From the NCBI GenBank assembly GCA_016463225.1, contig JAEMRT010000004.1:62001-126000 (forward strand): a stretch of DNA of 64,000 nucleotides, written 5' to 3'. How positions within the stretch are numbered: position 1 is the stretch's first letter; the number at the start of each line of letters is the position of its first letter. A program made the translations under genes and the position numbers. Of the stretch, positions 38,491 through 49,409 are shown in pieces. Source of the DNA: Sphingopyxis sp. (GTDB lineage: Bacteria > Pseudomonadota > Alphaproteobacteria > Sphingomonadales > Sphingomonadaceae). The notes under the pieces were generated by a model, which was given only the letters and a program-made list of their open reading frames with translations, did no database searches and had not been told where the DNA came from.

Positions 38491-39525
38491 ATGACTCTCA
38501 TCCTTGGCCTTGAATCGAGCTGCGACGAAACCGCGGCGGCGCTTGTTGACAGCGATCGGCACATTTTGGCGCACCGCGTCGCGGGGCAGGAGGCCGAGCA
38601 TAGCCCCTTTGGCGGCGTCGTACCCGAAATCGCCGCGCGCGCGCATGTCGACCGGCTCGCCCCGATCGTCGCCGGGGTGCTCGCCGACGCCGGCGTGTCG
38701 CTCGCCGATGTTGATGCGGTCGCCGCGACTGCGGGTCCCGGCCTGATCGGCGGGGTGATGGTGGGGCTGGTGACCGGCAAGGCGCTCGCCCATGCCGCGA
38801 ACAAGCCGCTGATCGCGGTCAATCATCTCGAGGGCCATGCGCTGTCACCGCGACTCGTCGATCCCGGCCTCACCTTTCCCTATCTGCTGCTGCTCGTCTC
38901 GGGTGGCCATTGCCAGTTGCTGCTGGTCAAGGGCGTCGGCGATTATCGCCGCCTCGCCACCACGATCGACGATGCCGCGGGCGAAGCGTTCGACAAGACC
39001 GCCAAGCTGCTCGGGCTCGGCTATCCCGGCGGCCCCGCGGTCGAGCGCATCGCGCAGGATGGCAACCCCCACGCCGTGCCGCTGCCGCGCCCGCTCGTCG
39101 GCAGCGCCGAACCGCATTTCTCCTTCGCCGGGCTCAAGAGCGCCGTCGCCCGCGCGGCTGCGAGCGGTGCGCACAGCATCCCCGACCTTGCGGCCTCTTT
39201 CCAGCAGGCGGTCGTCGACTGCCTCGTCGATCGCAGCCGCATCGCGCTCTCCGCGTGCCCCGACGCGACCGCGTTCGTCGTTGCGGGCGGGGTGGCTGCG
39301 AATGGTGCGATCCGTACTGCGCTGACCGATCTCGCCACGCGCTTCGACCGCCCCTTCGTCGCACCGCCCTTGTGGCTCTGCACCGACAATGGCGCGATGA
39401 TCGCCTGGGCCGGCGCCGAGCGTTTCGCGGCGGGGCTTTTCGACGATCTGTCGGTCGCCGCGCGTCCGCGCTGGCCGCTCGATCCCGATGCTGAAACCGT
39501 GCGCGGCGCCGGAGTTAAAGCATGA
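38491..39525 (+). CDS. tsaD: tRNA t6A synthesis protein TsaD
   Basis: [45 protein letters not shown]. Confidence 0.95.
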   Translation: MTLILGLESSCDETAAALVDSDRHILAHRVAGQEAEHSPFGGVVPEIAARAHVDRLAPIVAGVLADAGVSLADVDAVAATAGPGLIGGVMVGLVTGKALAHAANKPLIAVNHLEGHALSPRLVDPGLTFPYLLLLVSGGHCQLLLVKGVGDYRRLATTIDDAAGEAFDKTAKLLGLGYPGGPAVERIAQDGNPHAVPLPRPLVGSAEPHFSFAGLKSAVARAAASGAHSIPDLAASFQQAVVDCLVDRSRIALSACPDATAFVVAGGVAANGAIRTALTDLATRFDRPFVAPPLWLCTDNGAMIAWAGAERFAAGLFDDLSVAARPRWPLDPDAETVRGAGVKA

Positions 39526-40529
39526 CTCGTGAAAGCATGACGTCATATCGAAACTTCGGCGTTATCGGCGGCGGCGCGTGGGGGACCGCGCTCGCGCAGC
39601 TGCTCGCCGCTGATGGCGCGCCGGTCCGCCTGTGGGCGCGCGAGGATGATGTCGTCGCCGCGATCAATGCCGATCATCGCAATCCGGTCTTTCTGCCCGG
39701 CGCGGCACTGTCGGCGTCGCTCACCGCGACCGGCGCGCTCGCCGACATGGCTGACCTCGACGCGCTGCTCGTCGTCGTGCCGGTGCCATTCCTGCGCGCC
39801 GTTCTCGCCGAGCTGCCCGCGGGCGACGCGCCGCTGATCTTTTGCAGCAAGGGGATGGAGGCGGGCAGTTTTGCTTTCCCGATCGACATGGCGCGCGAGC
39901 TCGCGCCGCAGCGGCCGCATGCCGTGCTCTCCGGCCCGACCTTCGCGCACGAGGTTGCCGCGGGCCTGCCGACCGCAATCACCCTCGCCGCTGCCGATCC
40001 CGACCTCGCCGCCGCCATCGCCGGCGCGATCGCGCGGCCGCATTTCCGCCCTTATGTGTCGACCGACGTCATCGGCGCCGAGATTGGCGGCGCGATCAAG
40101 AATATCCTCGCCATCGCCTGCGGCATCGTCGACGGCGCCGGGCTCGGCCTCAACGCCCGCGCCGCGCTGATCAGCCGCGGTTTTGCCGAAATGACGCGTT
40201 TCGGGCTGGCGCGCGGCGCACAGGCGGAGACGCTCGCGGGGCTGGCCGGGCTCGGCGATCTCGTCCTCACCTGCACCTCGGCCAATTCGCGCAATTTCGC
40301 GCTCGGCCACGGGCTGGGGCGCGGCGAAGATGCCGCGACGCTGATGGCCGACCGCCGTACCGTCGCCGAGGGTGCGTTCAGCGCCCCCGTGGTCGCCGCC
40401 GCGGCGCGCGCCGACGGCATCGACATGCCGATCTGCGACACGGTGGCACAGCTGGTGGCGGGAGAAACGCGCGTGTCCGACGCCATTCATGCCCTGCTCA
40501 GCCGCCCGCTGCGATCCGAGGGTCGGTGA
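39522..40529 (+). CDS. gpsA: Glycerol-3-phosphate dehydrogenase [NAD(P)+]
   Basis: [55 protein letters not shown]. Confidence 0.94.
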   Translation: MTRESMTSYRNFGVIGGGAWGTALAQLLAADGAPVRLWAREDDVVAAINADHRNPVFLPGAALSASLTATGALADMADLDALLVVVPVPFLRAVLAELPAGDAPLIFCSKGMEAGSFAFPIDMARELAPQRPHAVLSGPTFAHEVAAGLPTAITLAAADPDLAAAIAGAIARPHFRPYVSTDVIGAEIGGAIKNILAIACGIVDGAGLGLNARAALISRGFAEMTRFGLARGAQAETLAGLAGLGDLVLTCTSANSRNFALGHGLGRGEDAATLMADRRTVAEGAFSAPVVAAAARADGIDMPICDTVAQLVAGETRVSDAIHALLSRPLRSEGR

Positions 40530-40605
40530 ACCTTAGCACAGATTTGCCTGCGCCCCCGCACCGCGCTAGACTGCGGACCGGGGATCAGCAGAAGGGGCGG
40601 CGGGC

Positions 40606-42141
40606 TTGAGCCAGACGGACAGCGCAGCCGCGCCGCCAGCATCGGGCGCCCCCTCGGGCGACGCCGACACCGCCGCGCTTGCCAAGGGCGGGCGCACCAA
40701 CTTCTTCGGCTTCATCCTGCGCCTCGTCGCGCGCCTGCCCTTCCTCTACGTCGCCGGCCGCTGGTACGGGCCCGAAGCGGTCGGGCGCTTCGCCTTTGCC
40801 GTGCTCGTCATCGAACTTGTCGCGCAGCTCGCGACGCTGGGGCTCAAGCGCGGGCTTGCCGAACAGTTGAGCGCGCCCGGCGCCGATCATCGCACCGTCG
40901 TCTGGGATGGCATGTTCGTCGCACTGCTCGCCTCGGCGGCGGGTTCGGCGCTGCTCTTTTTGCTGCCGCAACTGATGTTCCCCGCCGGCGATCTCGACTG
41001 GATCGATCGCTGGATGGCGCTGCTCGTCTTTGCCATCGCCGGCACCGACATCGCGCTTGCCGCATGCGCCTATCGCTTCGACGTTGGCGCGACGGTGCGC
41101 GCGCGCGCGGTCGTCGAACCCTGGGTGATCAGCGCCGCGGCGGCGGGCTTCTGGTTCGTATCAGTGCGCGACGGGCTGATGCTGTCCTATGCCGCCGCGA
41201 TGATCGGCGCCTTCCTGACCGCGCTGATCCCGATGCTGCGCCATTATGGCGGGCCGCGCGGCTGGCAGCCGCATCCGGCGCACCTGATCGCAGTTGCGCG
41301 GCGCAACGCCCCGCTCGCCGCCGCCGACGCAATCGAATGGGGCACGCGCCGCCTCGATCTGTTCATCCTCGGCCAGTTCACCTCGCCGACGATCTACGGC
41401 ATTTATTACATGGCGCAGCAGGTCGCATCGCTGCCGCAAAAGCTCAAGACCAGCTTCGAGCCGATCCTCGGCCCGGTCATCACCCGCAACCTGGCTGAAA
41501 ACCGGCTTGCCGCCGTGGCGGCACAAGTCAGTCAGGTCGGCTTCTGGATCATCGCCGCGCAGGCCGGGGTCGCGCTCGCGCTCGGCATCCCGGGCGAGGC
41601 GGTGATGGGCCTCGTTGGCCCCGAATTCGTCAGCGGTACCGCCGCGCTCGCCTTCCTGCTCGCCGCCGAAGTCGTCGCTGCGACCGCGGTCGTCAGCGAG
41701 GCGGCGCTGGTCTATGTCGCGCGGCACCGTAATCTTTTGATCAGCATCGCGACGCTCGCGCTGCAAGCGGTGTTCAGCGTCGCGCTGATCCTGATCGCAA
41801 AATCGATGGACATGCCGCCGATCTCTTATGCGGCGGCCGTCGCGCTCGCGCTGATGCTCGCGCTCGGCTTTGCCTCGGTGGTGAAAGCGCGGCTGCTCGC
41901 GCATGTCCTGAAGGCACCGGTCAACAGCCTGCGCTGGGCGCTCGTCTGGGCGACCGCGGGCGCCGCGATCCTCGGCTGGGGCGCGACGCAACTGCCCGAA
42001 TGGGCCGAGCTGTTGATCGGCGTGCCGGTGATCCTCGGCATCTATTCGTGGCTGATCTGGACGCGCGGTTTCGGCCCCGCCGATCGCGCACTGTTCAAGA
42101 AACATCCGGATACGGCCACCGGCGAACCGACCGCCGTCTAA
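40606..42141 (+). CDS. Lipopolysaccharide/oligosaccharide flippase-like (MOP superfamily)
   Basis: 12+ hydrophobic segments, polysaccharide-biosynthesis-protein-like; TTG start. Confidence 0.75.
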   Translation: MSQTDSAAAPPASGAPSGDADTAALAKGGRTNFFGFILRLVARLPFLYVAGRWYGPEAVGRFAFAVLVIELVAQLATLGLKRGLAEQLSAPGADHRTVVWDGMFVALLASAAGSALLFLLPQLMFPAGDLDWIDRWMALLVFAIAGTDIALAACAYRFDVGATVRARAVVEPWVISAAAAGFWFVSVRDGLMLSYAAAMIGAFLTALIPMLRHYGGPRGWQPHPAHLIAVARRNAPLAAADAIEWGTRRLDLFILGQFTSPTIYGIYYMAQQVASLPQKLKTSFEPILGPVITRNLAENRLAAVAAQVSQVGFWIIAAQAGVALALGIPGEAVMGLVGPEFVSGTAALAFLLAAEVVAATAVVSEAALVYVARHRNLLISIATLALQAVFSVALILIAKSMDMPPISYAAAVALALMLALGFASVVKARLLAHVLKAPVNSLRWALVWATAGAAILGWGATQLPEWAELLIGVPVILGIYSWLIWTRGFGPADRALFKKHPDTATGEPTAV

Positions 42142-42154
42142 AGTCCGGCGTAGC

Positions 42155-42412
42155 TTATTTCACCGCGTCCTGCGCGGCATCACCAACATTCTGTGCCGCA
42201 TCGCCGACCTTTTGCGCCGCTTCGGTGATCGCCCCGGTCTCGGCGCTGTCGTTGGCGAGGAACTGGAACGCAAAAAAGCCAGCAGCCGCCAGCACGACCA
42301 GCAGGATCAGGCCCATGCCCAACCCGCCGCCGCGCCGCGGTTCGCGGTCGATGATCGTCGTGGTGTGCGTCGTCCCGTCGGGCGCGCGCGTCTCGTGTAT
42401 CTCGTCGGCCAT
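42155..42412 (-). CDS. Small single-TM protein with amphipathic heptad tail
   Basis: GMGLILLVVLAAAGFFAFQFLA TM; tail EAAQKVGDAAQNVGDAAQDAVK. Confidence 0.65.
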   Translation of the reverse strand: MADEIHETRAPDGTTHTTTIIDREPRRGGGLGMGLILLVVLAAAGFFAFQFLANDSAETGAITEAAQKVGDAAQNVGDAAQDAVK

Positions 42413-42469
42413 ATCATCCTCCTGTGCCATTCATCTGGCGCATAGGACGCGTTGGGTGGCCGAAAGTTC

Positions 42470-43468
42470 CTAGCCCAGCCGTTCGGCAACCCTGGCGCGC
42501 AGGTCGGTCTGGGCGCGCGGGCCAACCTGCGCGATGATTTCGCGCGCGCACACCGCGCCCATCGTCAGGCAGTCAGCGATCGGGCGGCCTTCGGCCAGAC
42601 CCGACAGGAAGCCGGCGGCGAACAGGTCACCCGCGCCGGTCGTATCGACGACATCGTCGATCGGCTCGGCCGCAACCTCGGTGCGTTCGCCGCCCGTGAC
42701 CGCAACCGCGCCTTTTTCACCGCGCGTCGCGACGAGCAACGGCACATCGGCCGCGACGCGCGCCAGCGCGGTTTCGAAATCATCCACCTCTGCCAGCACG
42801 AGCAGCTCGGCTTCATTGGCGAACAGGATGTCGATCTCGCGCGCCGCGGTCATCCGGCGGAAATCCTCGCCATGCCCCGCGACGACGAAGGTGTCCGACA
42901 AGGTGAAGGCGACGCGGCGCCCGGCCGCCTTGGCCAGCCCGATAGCTTCGGCCATCGCCGCGCGCGAAGCGTCGGCGTTCCATAAATAGCCTTCGAGATA
43001 GAGGATGTCGGCGTCGGCGATCAGCGCGGCGTCGAGCGATTCGCGGCCCAGATTCTGCGAGGCGCCCAGGAAGGTGTTCATCGTCCGCTGGCCGTCGGGA
43101 GTCACGAGGATCAGGCAGCGCGCGGTCGGCGCGCCACCGGACTGGGCCGGCGTGTCGAACGCGACCCCCAGCGCGGTGAGGTCATGGGTAAACACATGAC
43201 CCAGCTGATCGTCGGCGACCTGACCGATAAAGCCGCAGCGGCGCCCGAGCGCCGCCATCCCGGCCAGCGTGTTCGCCGCGCTGCCGCCTGACATTTCGAT
43301 CGCCGGTCCCATCGCCGCATAGAGCCGTTCGGCCTCGTCGGCGTCGATGAGCCGCATCGACCCCTTGACCAGATTTTCGGCCTCGATCAGCGCGTCGTCG
43401 GCGCGGGCGATGACGTCGACAATGGCATTGCCGATGGCAACAACGTCGAAACGGGCGGTGGCGGCCAT
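42470..43468 (-). CDS. Adenosine kinase-like PfkB family sugar kinase
   Basis: FDVVAIGNAIVDVIARADDALIE; GGSAANTLAGMAALGRRCGFIGQVADD; DTTGAGDLFAAGFLSGL. Confidence 0.92.
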   Translation of the reverse strand: MAATARFDVVAIGNAIVDVIARADDALIEAENLVKGSMRLIDADEAERLYAAMGPAIEMSGGSAANTLAGMAALGRRCGFIGQVADDQLGHVFTHDLTALGVAFDTPAQSGGAPTARCLILVTPDGQRTMNTFLGASQNLGRESLDAALIADADILYLEGYLWNADASRAAMAEAIGLAKAAGRRVAFTLSDTFVVAGHGEDFRRMTAAREIDILFANEAELLVLAEVDDFETALARVAADVPLLVATRGEKGAVAVTGGERTEVAAEPIDDVVDTTGAGDLFAAGFLSGLAEGRPIADCLTMGAVCAREIIAQVGPRAQTDLRARVAERLG

Positions 43469-43577
43469 AAAATATCCTGTGATGCGGGAAAAAAGCTGCC
43501 GCGCTTTAGGGATGGCAGCGGTGCAAGGCAAGCGCAACGCTTGACGCAGACGCCGCTGCCTACCATCCCCCAAAAGG

Positions 43578-44261
43578 ATGACCCGCGCCGTCCATGCCTT
43601 TCTGCTCGCGCTCCGGGATCTGCCGCACCCGCGCGTGCTGCTCATCCTGCTGCAAAGCCTCGCGCTCACCCTGCTCCTGCTGCTCGTCGCGGGCGCCGCG
43701 ATCTTCGTTGCCGCGCGCTGGGCGCTGGATCATTGGCAATGGCTGGGCGCGACCGAGCGCGACATGGCGGGGCTGCTCGTCGTCCTTGCGATCATCGCGG
43801 GCAGCTGGCTGTTGTTCCGCGCCGTTGCGATCGTCGTCGTCGGGCTGTTCGCCGATGCGATCGTCGCCGATGTCGAAGGGCGGCATTATCCTGCCGCCGC
43901 CGCCCATGCCGTCGATGTCGGCTGGCGGCAAAATATCCGCCTCGCGCTCGCGTCACTGGTCCGGCTGATCGGCGGCAATCTGCTCGCGCTGCCGATCTAT
44001 GTCCTGCTGCTCGTCACCGGCGTCGGCACCCCGATCTTTGCGCTGTTCGTCAACGCCCTGCTGCTCGGCCGCGATCTCGAAGCGATGGTACTCGCGCGCC
44101 ATCCCGACCGCCCGCGGCTCGACCGGCCGGCGCGCTGGTCGCTCGGGCTGCTGTCCGCCGCAAGCTTCGTGGTACCCGTCGCCAATCTGTTGGCGCCCAT
44201 CGTCAGCGCCGCTATGGCCGTCCACATGCTGCATTTGCGGAGCGGGGACCAGAAAAGATGA
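43578..44261 (+). CDS. EI24/CysZ-like membrane protein
   Basis: Multi-TM with EI24-type pattern (LVRLIGGNLLALPIYVLLLVTGVGTPIFALFVNALLLGRD). Confidence 0.75.
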   Translation: MTRAVHAFLLALRDLPHPRVLLILLQSLALTLLLLLVAGAAIFVAARWALDHWQWLGATERDMAGLLVVLAIIAGSWLLFRAVAIVVVGLFADAIVADVEGRHYPAAAAHAVDVGWRQNIRLALASLVRLIGGNLLALPIYVLLLVTGVGTPIFALFVNALLLGRDLEAMVLARHPDRPRLDRPARWSLGLLSAASFVVPVANLLAPIVSAAMAVHMLHLRSGDQKR

Positions 44262-44638
44262 TCGAAAACAGCCGCTTGGCTACCATCGCCAGCCTTGCCC
44301 TGCTGCTCGGCGGGTGCGCCGGCAACGCGATTCCGCGCGCCACCCCGCCCAAGGCGCCGCCGGCGGGGGGTCCGATCACCACGCCGCGCCCGACGCAAAA
44401 CAACAGCCTGATCGGCCACTCCGCCAATTCTGCACTCAGCCTGTTCGGCAAACCGCGCCTAGATGTCGCCGAAGGCGCCGCGCGCAAATTGCAGTTCGCG
44501 GGCACCGCCTGCATCCTCGACATCTATTATTATGCACCGAAACAAGGTGCTGATCCGCTCGCCACTCACGTCGATGCACGCACCCCCGACGGCCGCGATG
44601 CCAATGTGCCGAGCTGCATCGAGGCGCTGCGCCGCTAG
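44258..44638 (+). CDS. Hypothetical lipoprotein
   Basis: Lipobox LALLLGGCAG; 4-bp overlap with upstream gene. Confidence 0.7.
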   Translation: MIENSRLATIASLALLLGGCAGNAIPRATPPKAPPAGGPITTPRPTQNNSLIGHSANSALSLFGKPRLDVAEGAARKLQFAGTACILDIYYYAPKQGADPLATHVDARTPDGRDANVPSCIEALRR

Positions 44639-44645
44639 GCTGACG

Positions 44646-45710
44646 TCACGACGCCAATTCGCGCAGCGCCCACCGCGCGGCATCCGCCACCATCGGCGTT
44701 TCATCCTCCGCCAGCCGCTCCAGCACCGGCCGAAACCCGACATCGCCGCTATTCCCCGCCGCAATCGCGGCATTGCGCACCATCCGCCCGCGCCCGATAC
44801 GCTTGATCGGCGACCCCGCGAACACCTGCCGGAACCCGGCATCGTCCAGTGCAAGCAGGTCGCCAAGCGAAGGCGCCACCAATTCGGCGCGCGGCAGGAA
44901 GGCGCGGTGCGCATGCGCGGTCTCGGCAAATTTGTTCCACGGACACACCGCCAAGCAATCGTCGCAGCCATAAACGCGGTTGCCGATCCCGCGGCGCAGG
45001 TCGATCGGGATCGGCCCGTCATGTTCGATCGTCAGGTAGGAAATGCAACGCCGCGCATCGACCTGGTACGGCGCCGGAAATGCCTGCGTCGGACAGGCAT
45101 CCTGGCACGCCGTGCAGCTGCCGCAACGGTCGCGCGCCGGCGTACTCGTTGCCAGTTCCAGCGTCGTGTAGATCGCGCCGAGGAACAGCCAGCTGCCATG
45201 GTCGCGGCTGACCAGATTGCTGTGCTTGCCCTGCCAGCCGAGCCCCGCGGCCGCCGACAGCGGTTTTTCCATCACCGGCGCGGTGTCGACGAACACCTTG
45301 ACCTCGGTGCCCGGGGCTTCGGCGACCAGCCAGCGCGCAACCGCCTTCAGCGCCCGTTTGACGACGTCATGATAGTCACCACCCTGCGCATAGACCGAGA
45401 TCCGTCCGCGATCGGGGTGATCGGCGAGCGCCAGCGGATCATGCGCCGGGGCATAGCTCATCCCCAGCGCGATCACCGATCGTACTTCGGGCCACAACCC
45501 CCGGGGCGACCCCCGCTGCGCGGCGCGGCTTTCCATCCAGATCATGTCGCCGTGGCGGCCCTCGGCGAGCCACTGGTTCAACCGTTCGGCGGTTTGCGGC
45601 GCCGCGCCCGCATCGGCGATCCCGAACGCGACAAAGCCATGCGCGTGCGCCACCGCCTCGAGGCGGTCTTCGAGGGAAGGGGTTTCGGGAGGCAAGGCTT
45701 CGGCAACCAT
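44646..45710 (-). CDS. queG: Epoxyqueuosine reductase
   Basis: CGSCTACQDACPTQAFPAPYQVDARRCISYLTIEHDGPIP; YGCDDCLAVCPWNKFA. Confidence 0.94.
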   Translation of the reverse strand: MVAEALPPETPSLEDRLEAVAHAHGFVAFGIADAGAAPQTAERLNQWLAEGRHGDMIWMESRAAQRGSPRGLWPEVRSVIALGMSYAPAHDPLALADHPDRGRISVYAQGGDYHDVVKRALKAVARWLVAEAPGTEVKVFVDTAPVMEKPLSAAAGLGWQGKHSNLVSRDHGSWLFLGAIYTTLELATSTPARDRCGSCTACQDACPTQAFPAPYQVDARRCISYLTIEHDGPIPIDLRRGIGNRVYGCDDCLAVCPWNKFAETAHAHRAFLPRAELVAPSLGDLLALDDAGFRQVFAGSPIKRIGRGRMVRNAAIAAGNSGDVGFRPVLERLAEDETPMVADAARWALRELAS

Positions 45711-45777
45711 TGCCGCTCTATACGCGAGCCGTCCGTCCGTGCCATAGCTTGCGGATGATCAGATCAGGGACCGAAGC

Positions 45778-46731
45778 TTGAACGATTTCAGCGTCGAGGC
45801 CAAAGGCCTCTCCAAATATTTCGGCGAGTTCAAGGCGGTCGACGACGTCAGCCTCGCGGTGCCGACGGGCAGCATCTATGGCGTGCTTGGCCCCAATGGC
45901 GCGGGCAAAACCACCAGCCTGCGCATGACGCTGGGCATCATCGACCCCGACGAAGGCACCAGCCGCGTCTTTGGCGAACGCCCGCAGGCGGTGCGCCACC
46001 GGATCGGCTATCTGCCCGAGGAACGCGGACTCTATCCCGGGATGAAGGCGCGCGAGGCGATCGCCTTCATGGGCGCGCTGCGCGGGCTCGACTGGAGCGA
46101 AGGCCGCCGCCGCGCCGCGACCTTCATGACCGAACTCGGTCTCGAACGCGTGATCGATGAAAAAGTCCGCAAAATGTCAAAGGGCATGGCGCAAATGATC
46201 CAGCTGATCGGATCGATCGTCCACGCCCCCGAGCTGATCGTCCTCGACGAACCTTTCTCCGGGCTCGATCCGGTCAATCAGGAGCGGCTCGAAATGCTGG
46301 TCCGCCGCGACCGCGATCGCGGCGCGACGATCCTGTTTTCGACCCATGTCATGGCGCACGCCGAGCGCCTCTGCGACCGGCTCGCGATCATTGCACGCTC
46401 GCAGCGCCGTTTCGAAGGCACGGTCGACGACGCGCGCGGGCTGCTGCCGATGCAGGTGCGCTACACCCCGCGCGCCGACGCCGACACCGCATCCATCGCG
46501 GCGCTGCTCCCGGCGGGTGCTGAACCGCGCGGTGACAGCTGGTTTTTCCCGATCGAAGATTCCGACGTCGAACCGCTGTTGTCGCGTATCACGACCAGCG
46601 GGCTTGGCGTCGCGGGGCTGTCGATCACGCGCCCCGCACTCCACGACGCGTTCGTCCATATCGTCCGTCAGGTCGATGCGGGTTTCGACGCCGATGCGGG
46701 GACCGACGCGGTCGAGGAGGCACTGGCATGA
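45778..46731 (+). CDS. ABC transporter ATP-binding protein (NatA-like)
   Basis: GPNGAGKTTSLRMTLGI; MSKGMAQMIQLIGSIVHAPELIVLDEPFSGLDPVNQ; TTG start. Confidence 0.9.
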   Translation: MNDFSVEAKGLSKYFGEFKAVDDVSLAVPTGSIYGVLGPNGAGKTTSLRMTLGIIDPDEGTSRVFGERPQAVRHRIGYLPEERGLYPGMKAREAIAFMGALRGLDWSEGRRRAATFMTELGLERVIDEKVRKMSKGMAQMIQLIGSIVHAPELIVLDEPFSGLDPVNQERLEMLVRRDRDRGATILFSTHVMAHAERLCDRLAIIARSQRRFEGTVDDARGLLPMQVRYTPRADADTASIAALLPAGAEPRGDSWFFPIEDSDVEPLLSRITTSGLGVAGLSITRPALHDAFVHIVRQVDAGFDADAGTDAVEEALA

Positions 46732-47972
46732 CCCCTTTCCTGAAGAACATGCTCGTCATTGCGCGCCGCGACTTTCTCGCGATCGTTGCGACCCCGACCT
46801 TCCTGCTGTTCCTGCTCGCACCTTTGCTCATGGTCGGCATGGGACTCGCGGGCGGCATGGGCGCATCGCAGCTCGCCGACAGCGCGCGCGGCGCCGGCCG
46901 CATCGTCGCGGTCGCCGACGCGGGTGACGTCGAAGCCCTGCGCGCCGCCGATGCACGTCTGCGCGCGAGCGTAGCGCGCAGGGTGCCGGTGCTTGAGGTC
47001 CGAATCGCCAACCCCGCCAACGCCGACCCGATCGCGATCGCGCGCGAAAAGGGCAGCGACACCTTTGCCGTGCTCAGCGGTCCGCTCGCTGCCCCCCGCA
47101 TCGTCGAGCGCGAGGCGGACAGCAACGCCGGCCACTACCTCGCGCTGCTCGCCGACGACGTCCTGCGGTCAAAAGCCGCCGGACCGCTGCCGCCAGTGGC
47201 GCCGAAATTCGAAGCCTTGTCGAGCGGCGGCACCAGCATTGCGCTCCAGCAATCTTTGGGCTTCGGCGCGGTGTTTATCATCTTCCTGCTGACCCTCCTG
47301 CTTGCGGGCCAGACGGTCAGCTCGCTCGCCGAGGAAAAGGGCAACAAGGTCATCGAGATCCTCGCCGCCGCGGTCCCGCTCGAAAGCGTCTTCCTCGGCA
47401 AGCTGCTCGGCTTTCTGGGCGTCGCGGTGCTGTTCATCGCCTTCTGGCTGGTGATGGCGCTGGTCGGCGGCCTGATCGCCGCTCTCCAGATTGATCCGGC
47501 GGCGCTGGCGTCCGCGCAAAGCGTCAGCAAGGCGACCGCGGCCCTCGCCGCGGCACCCGCGACCGGCTGGCCGTTTTTCCTCGGCATCGGCTTCGTCTAT
47601 TTCATCCTGTCCTTCCTGCTCCTCGGCGCGGTCTTCCTCGGCGTCGGCGCGCAGGCGGCGACGGTGCGCGAAATCCAGATGCTCAGCCTGCCGATCACGA
47701 TCTTCCAGGTCGGCATGTTCAGCCTGTCGACCGCCGCCGCCAGCGCCCCGGGCAGCAGCTTGTCAACGATTGCGCAAATTTTTCCCTTCTCCTCGCCGCT
47801 CGCGATGGCGGCGCGCGCAGCAACCGACGACAGCAAGGCGGTGCACCTCCTCGCGCTCGGCTGGCAGGCAATCTGGGTTGCGCTTGTCATCTTCCTGTCG
47901 GTGCGCCTCTTCCGCGCCGGGGTACTCAGCGGTGGCGGCAGCTGGAAATTCTGGCGGCGCAAGCGGGCCTAG
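46728..47972 (+). CDS. ABC-2 type permease (NatB-like)
   Basis: VIARRDFLAIVATPTFLLFLLAPL; VSSLAEEKGNKVIEILAAAVPLESVFLGKLLGFLGV. Confidence 0.88.
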   Translation: MTPFLKNMLVIARRDFLAIVATPTFLLFLLAPLLMVGMGLAGGMGASQLADSARGAGRIVAVADAGDVEALRAADARLRASVARRVPVLEVRIANPANADPIAIAREKGSDTFAVLSGPLAAPRIVEREADSNAGHYLALLADDVLRSKAAGPLPPVAPKFEALSSGGTSIALQQSLGFGAVFIIFLLTLLLAGQTVSSLAEEKGNKVIEILAAAVPLESVFLGKLLGFLGVAVLFIAFWLVMALVGGLIAALQIDPAALASAQSVSKATAALAAAPATGWPFFLGIGFVYFILSFLLLGAVFLGVGAQAATVREIQMLSLPITIFQVGMFSLSTAAASAPGSSLSTIAQIFPFSSPLAMAARAATDDSKAVHLLALGWQAIWVALVIFLSVRLFRAGVLSGGGSWKFWRRKRA

Positions 47973-48079
47973 CCGACGCGTTCTCAAGGCACTGCGCCGG
48001 CGCCTCATTGACAAAGCTGTAAATAGTGGCATTCTGCAACTGAATCGGCCGCGCGATGACGGCTGGACGGAGGATAGCC

Positions 48080-49336
48080 ATGGCCACTCAAATTCGCACC
48101 GCCCCCGAAATCGCCAACCCGCTCGACGTCAGCCGCGCCGAATTGTGGAGCGAGGACCGCTGGCAGGAACCGATGCGCCAGCTGCGCGCCGAAGCGCCGA
48201 TCTATCATTGCGAAGATTCGAAATTCGGCCCCTATTGGTCGGTGACGACCTATAAACCGATCCAGCATATCGAAGCGCTGCCCAAGATTTTCTCCTCTTC
48301 GTGGGAATATGGGGGCATCACTGTCGCCGGCGACGGGGTCGAGCATCTCAAAGAGGGCGAGATCCCGCTGCCGATGTTCATCGCGATGGACCCGCCGCAG
48401 CACACCGCGCAGCGCCGCACCGTCGCCCCCGCCTTTGGCCCGTCCGAAATCGAACGCATGCGCGCCGACACGCAGCAGCGCACCAGCGACCTGATCGATA
48501 CGTTACCGATCGGACAGCCCTTCGACTGGGTCGAAAAACTGTCGATCGAACTCACCACCGACATGCTCGCCATCCTGTTCGATTTTCCGTGGGCCGAACG
48601 TCACCGCCTGACCGGCTGGTCCGATGCGCTCGGCGACATCGAATCGTTCGACACCACCGAACAGCGCCATGCGCGCACCGCCCAAGCCTTTGAAATGGGC
48701 GCCGCGTTCAAGGAATTGTGGGACCGCAAGGCGCTCAATCCCGGCCAGCACGACCTCATCTCGATCATGCTCCAGTCCGACGCGATGAAGCATATGAGCG
48801 AGCATGAATTCATGGGCAATCTGATCCTGCTCATCGTCGGCGGCAACGATACCACCCGCAACTCGATGTCGGCCTATGCCTACGGTCTGCACTGCTTCCC
48901 CGAAGAGCGCGCGAAGCTCGAGGCGAACCACGATCCCGAACTCGCGGTCAACGCGATGCACGAGATCATCCGCTGGCAGACCCCGCTCGCGCACATGCGC
49001 CGCACCGCGATGGAAGATACCGAGCTGTTCGGCCACCAGATCAAGAAGCGCGACAAGATCGCGCTCTGGTACGCCTCGGCGAACCGCGACGAGAGTGTCT
49101 TTCCCGATGGCGACCGGATCATCGTCGACCGCGAAAATGCGCGCCGGCACCTCGCCTTCGGCTACGGCATCCACCGCTGCGTCGGTGCACGAGTCGCCGA
49201 ATTGCAGCTCACGACGCTGATCTCCGAAATGCAGAAGCGTCGTCTGCGCGTCAATGTGCTCGCTGAACCCGAGCGCGTGAACGCCAGCTTCGTCCATGGC
49301 TATCGCCATATGCAGGTCGAGCTGGAGAAATATTGA
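48080..49336 (+). CDS. Cytochrome P450, CYP153-like
   Basis: I-helix LILLIVGGNDTTRNSMS (CYP153 hallmark), MHEIIRW, heme loop HLAFGYGIHRCVGARVAELQL. Confidence 0.9.
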   Translation: MATQIRTAPEIANPLDVSRAELWSEDRWQEPMRQLRAEAPIYHCEDSKFGPYWSVTTYKPIQHIEALPKIFSSSWEYGGITVAGDGVEHLKEGEIPLPMFIAMDPPQHTAQRRTVAPAFGPSEIERMRADTQQRTSDLIDTLPIGQPFDWVEKLSIELTTDMLAILFDFPWAERHRLTGWSDALGDIESFDTTEQRHARTAQAFEMGAAFKELWDRKALNPGQHDLISIMLQSDAMKHMSEHEFMGNLILLIVGGNDTTRNSMSAYAYGLHCFPEERAKLEANHDPELAVNAMHEIIRWQTPLAHMRRTAMEDTELFGHQIKKRDKIALWYASANRDESVFPDGDRIIVDRENARRHLAFGYGIHRCVGARVAELQLTTLISEMQKRRLRVNVLAEPERVNASFVHGYRHMQVELEKY

Positions 49337-49409
49337 CGCCGACTGAAACCTGGCGCCACTAATCCACGTATATAGCGTGAAGGCCCGACCACCGGGTCAG
49401 GAGTCCGCC

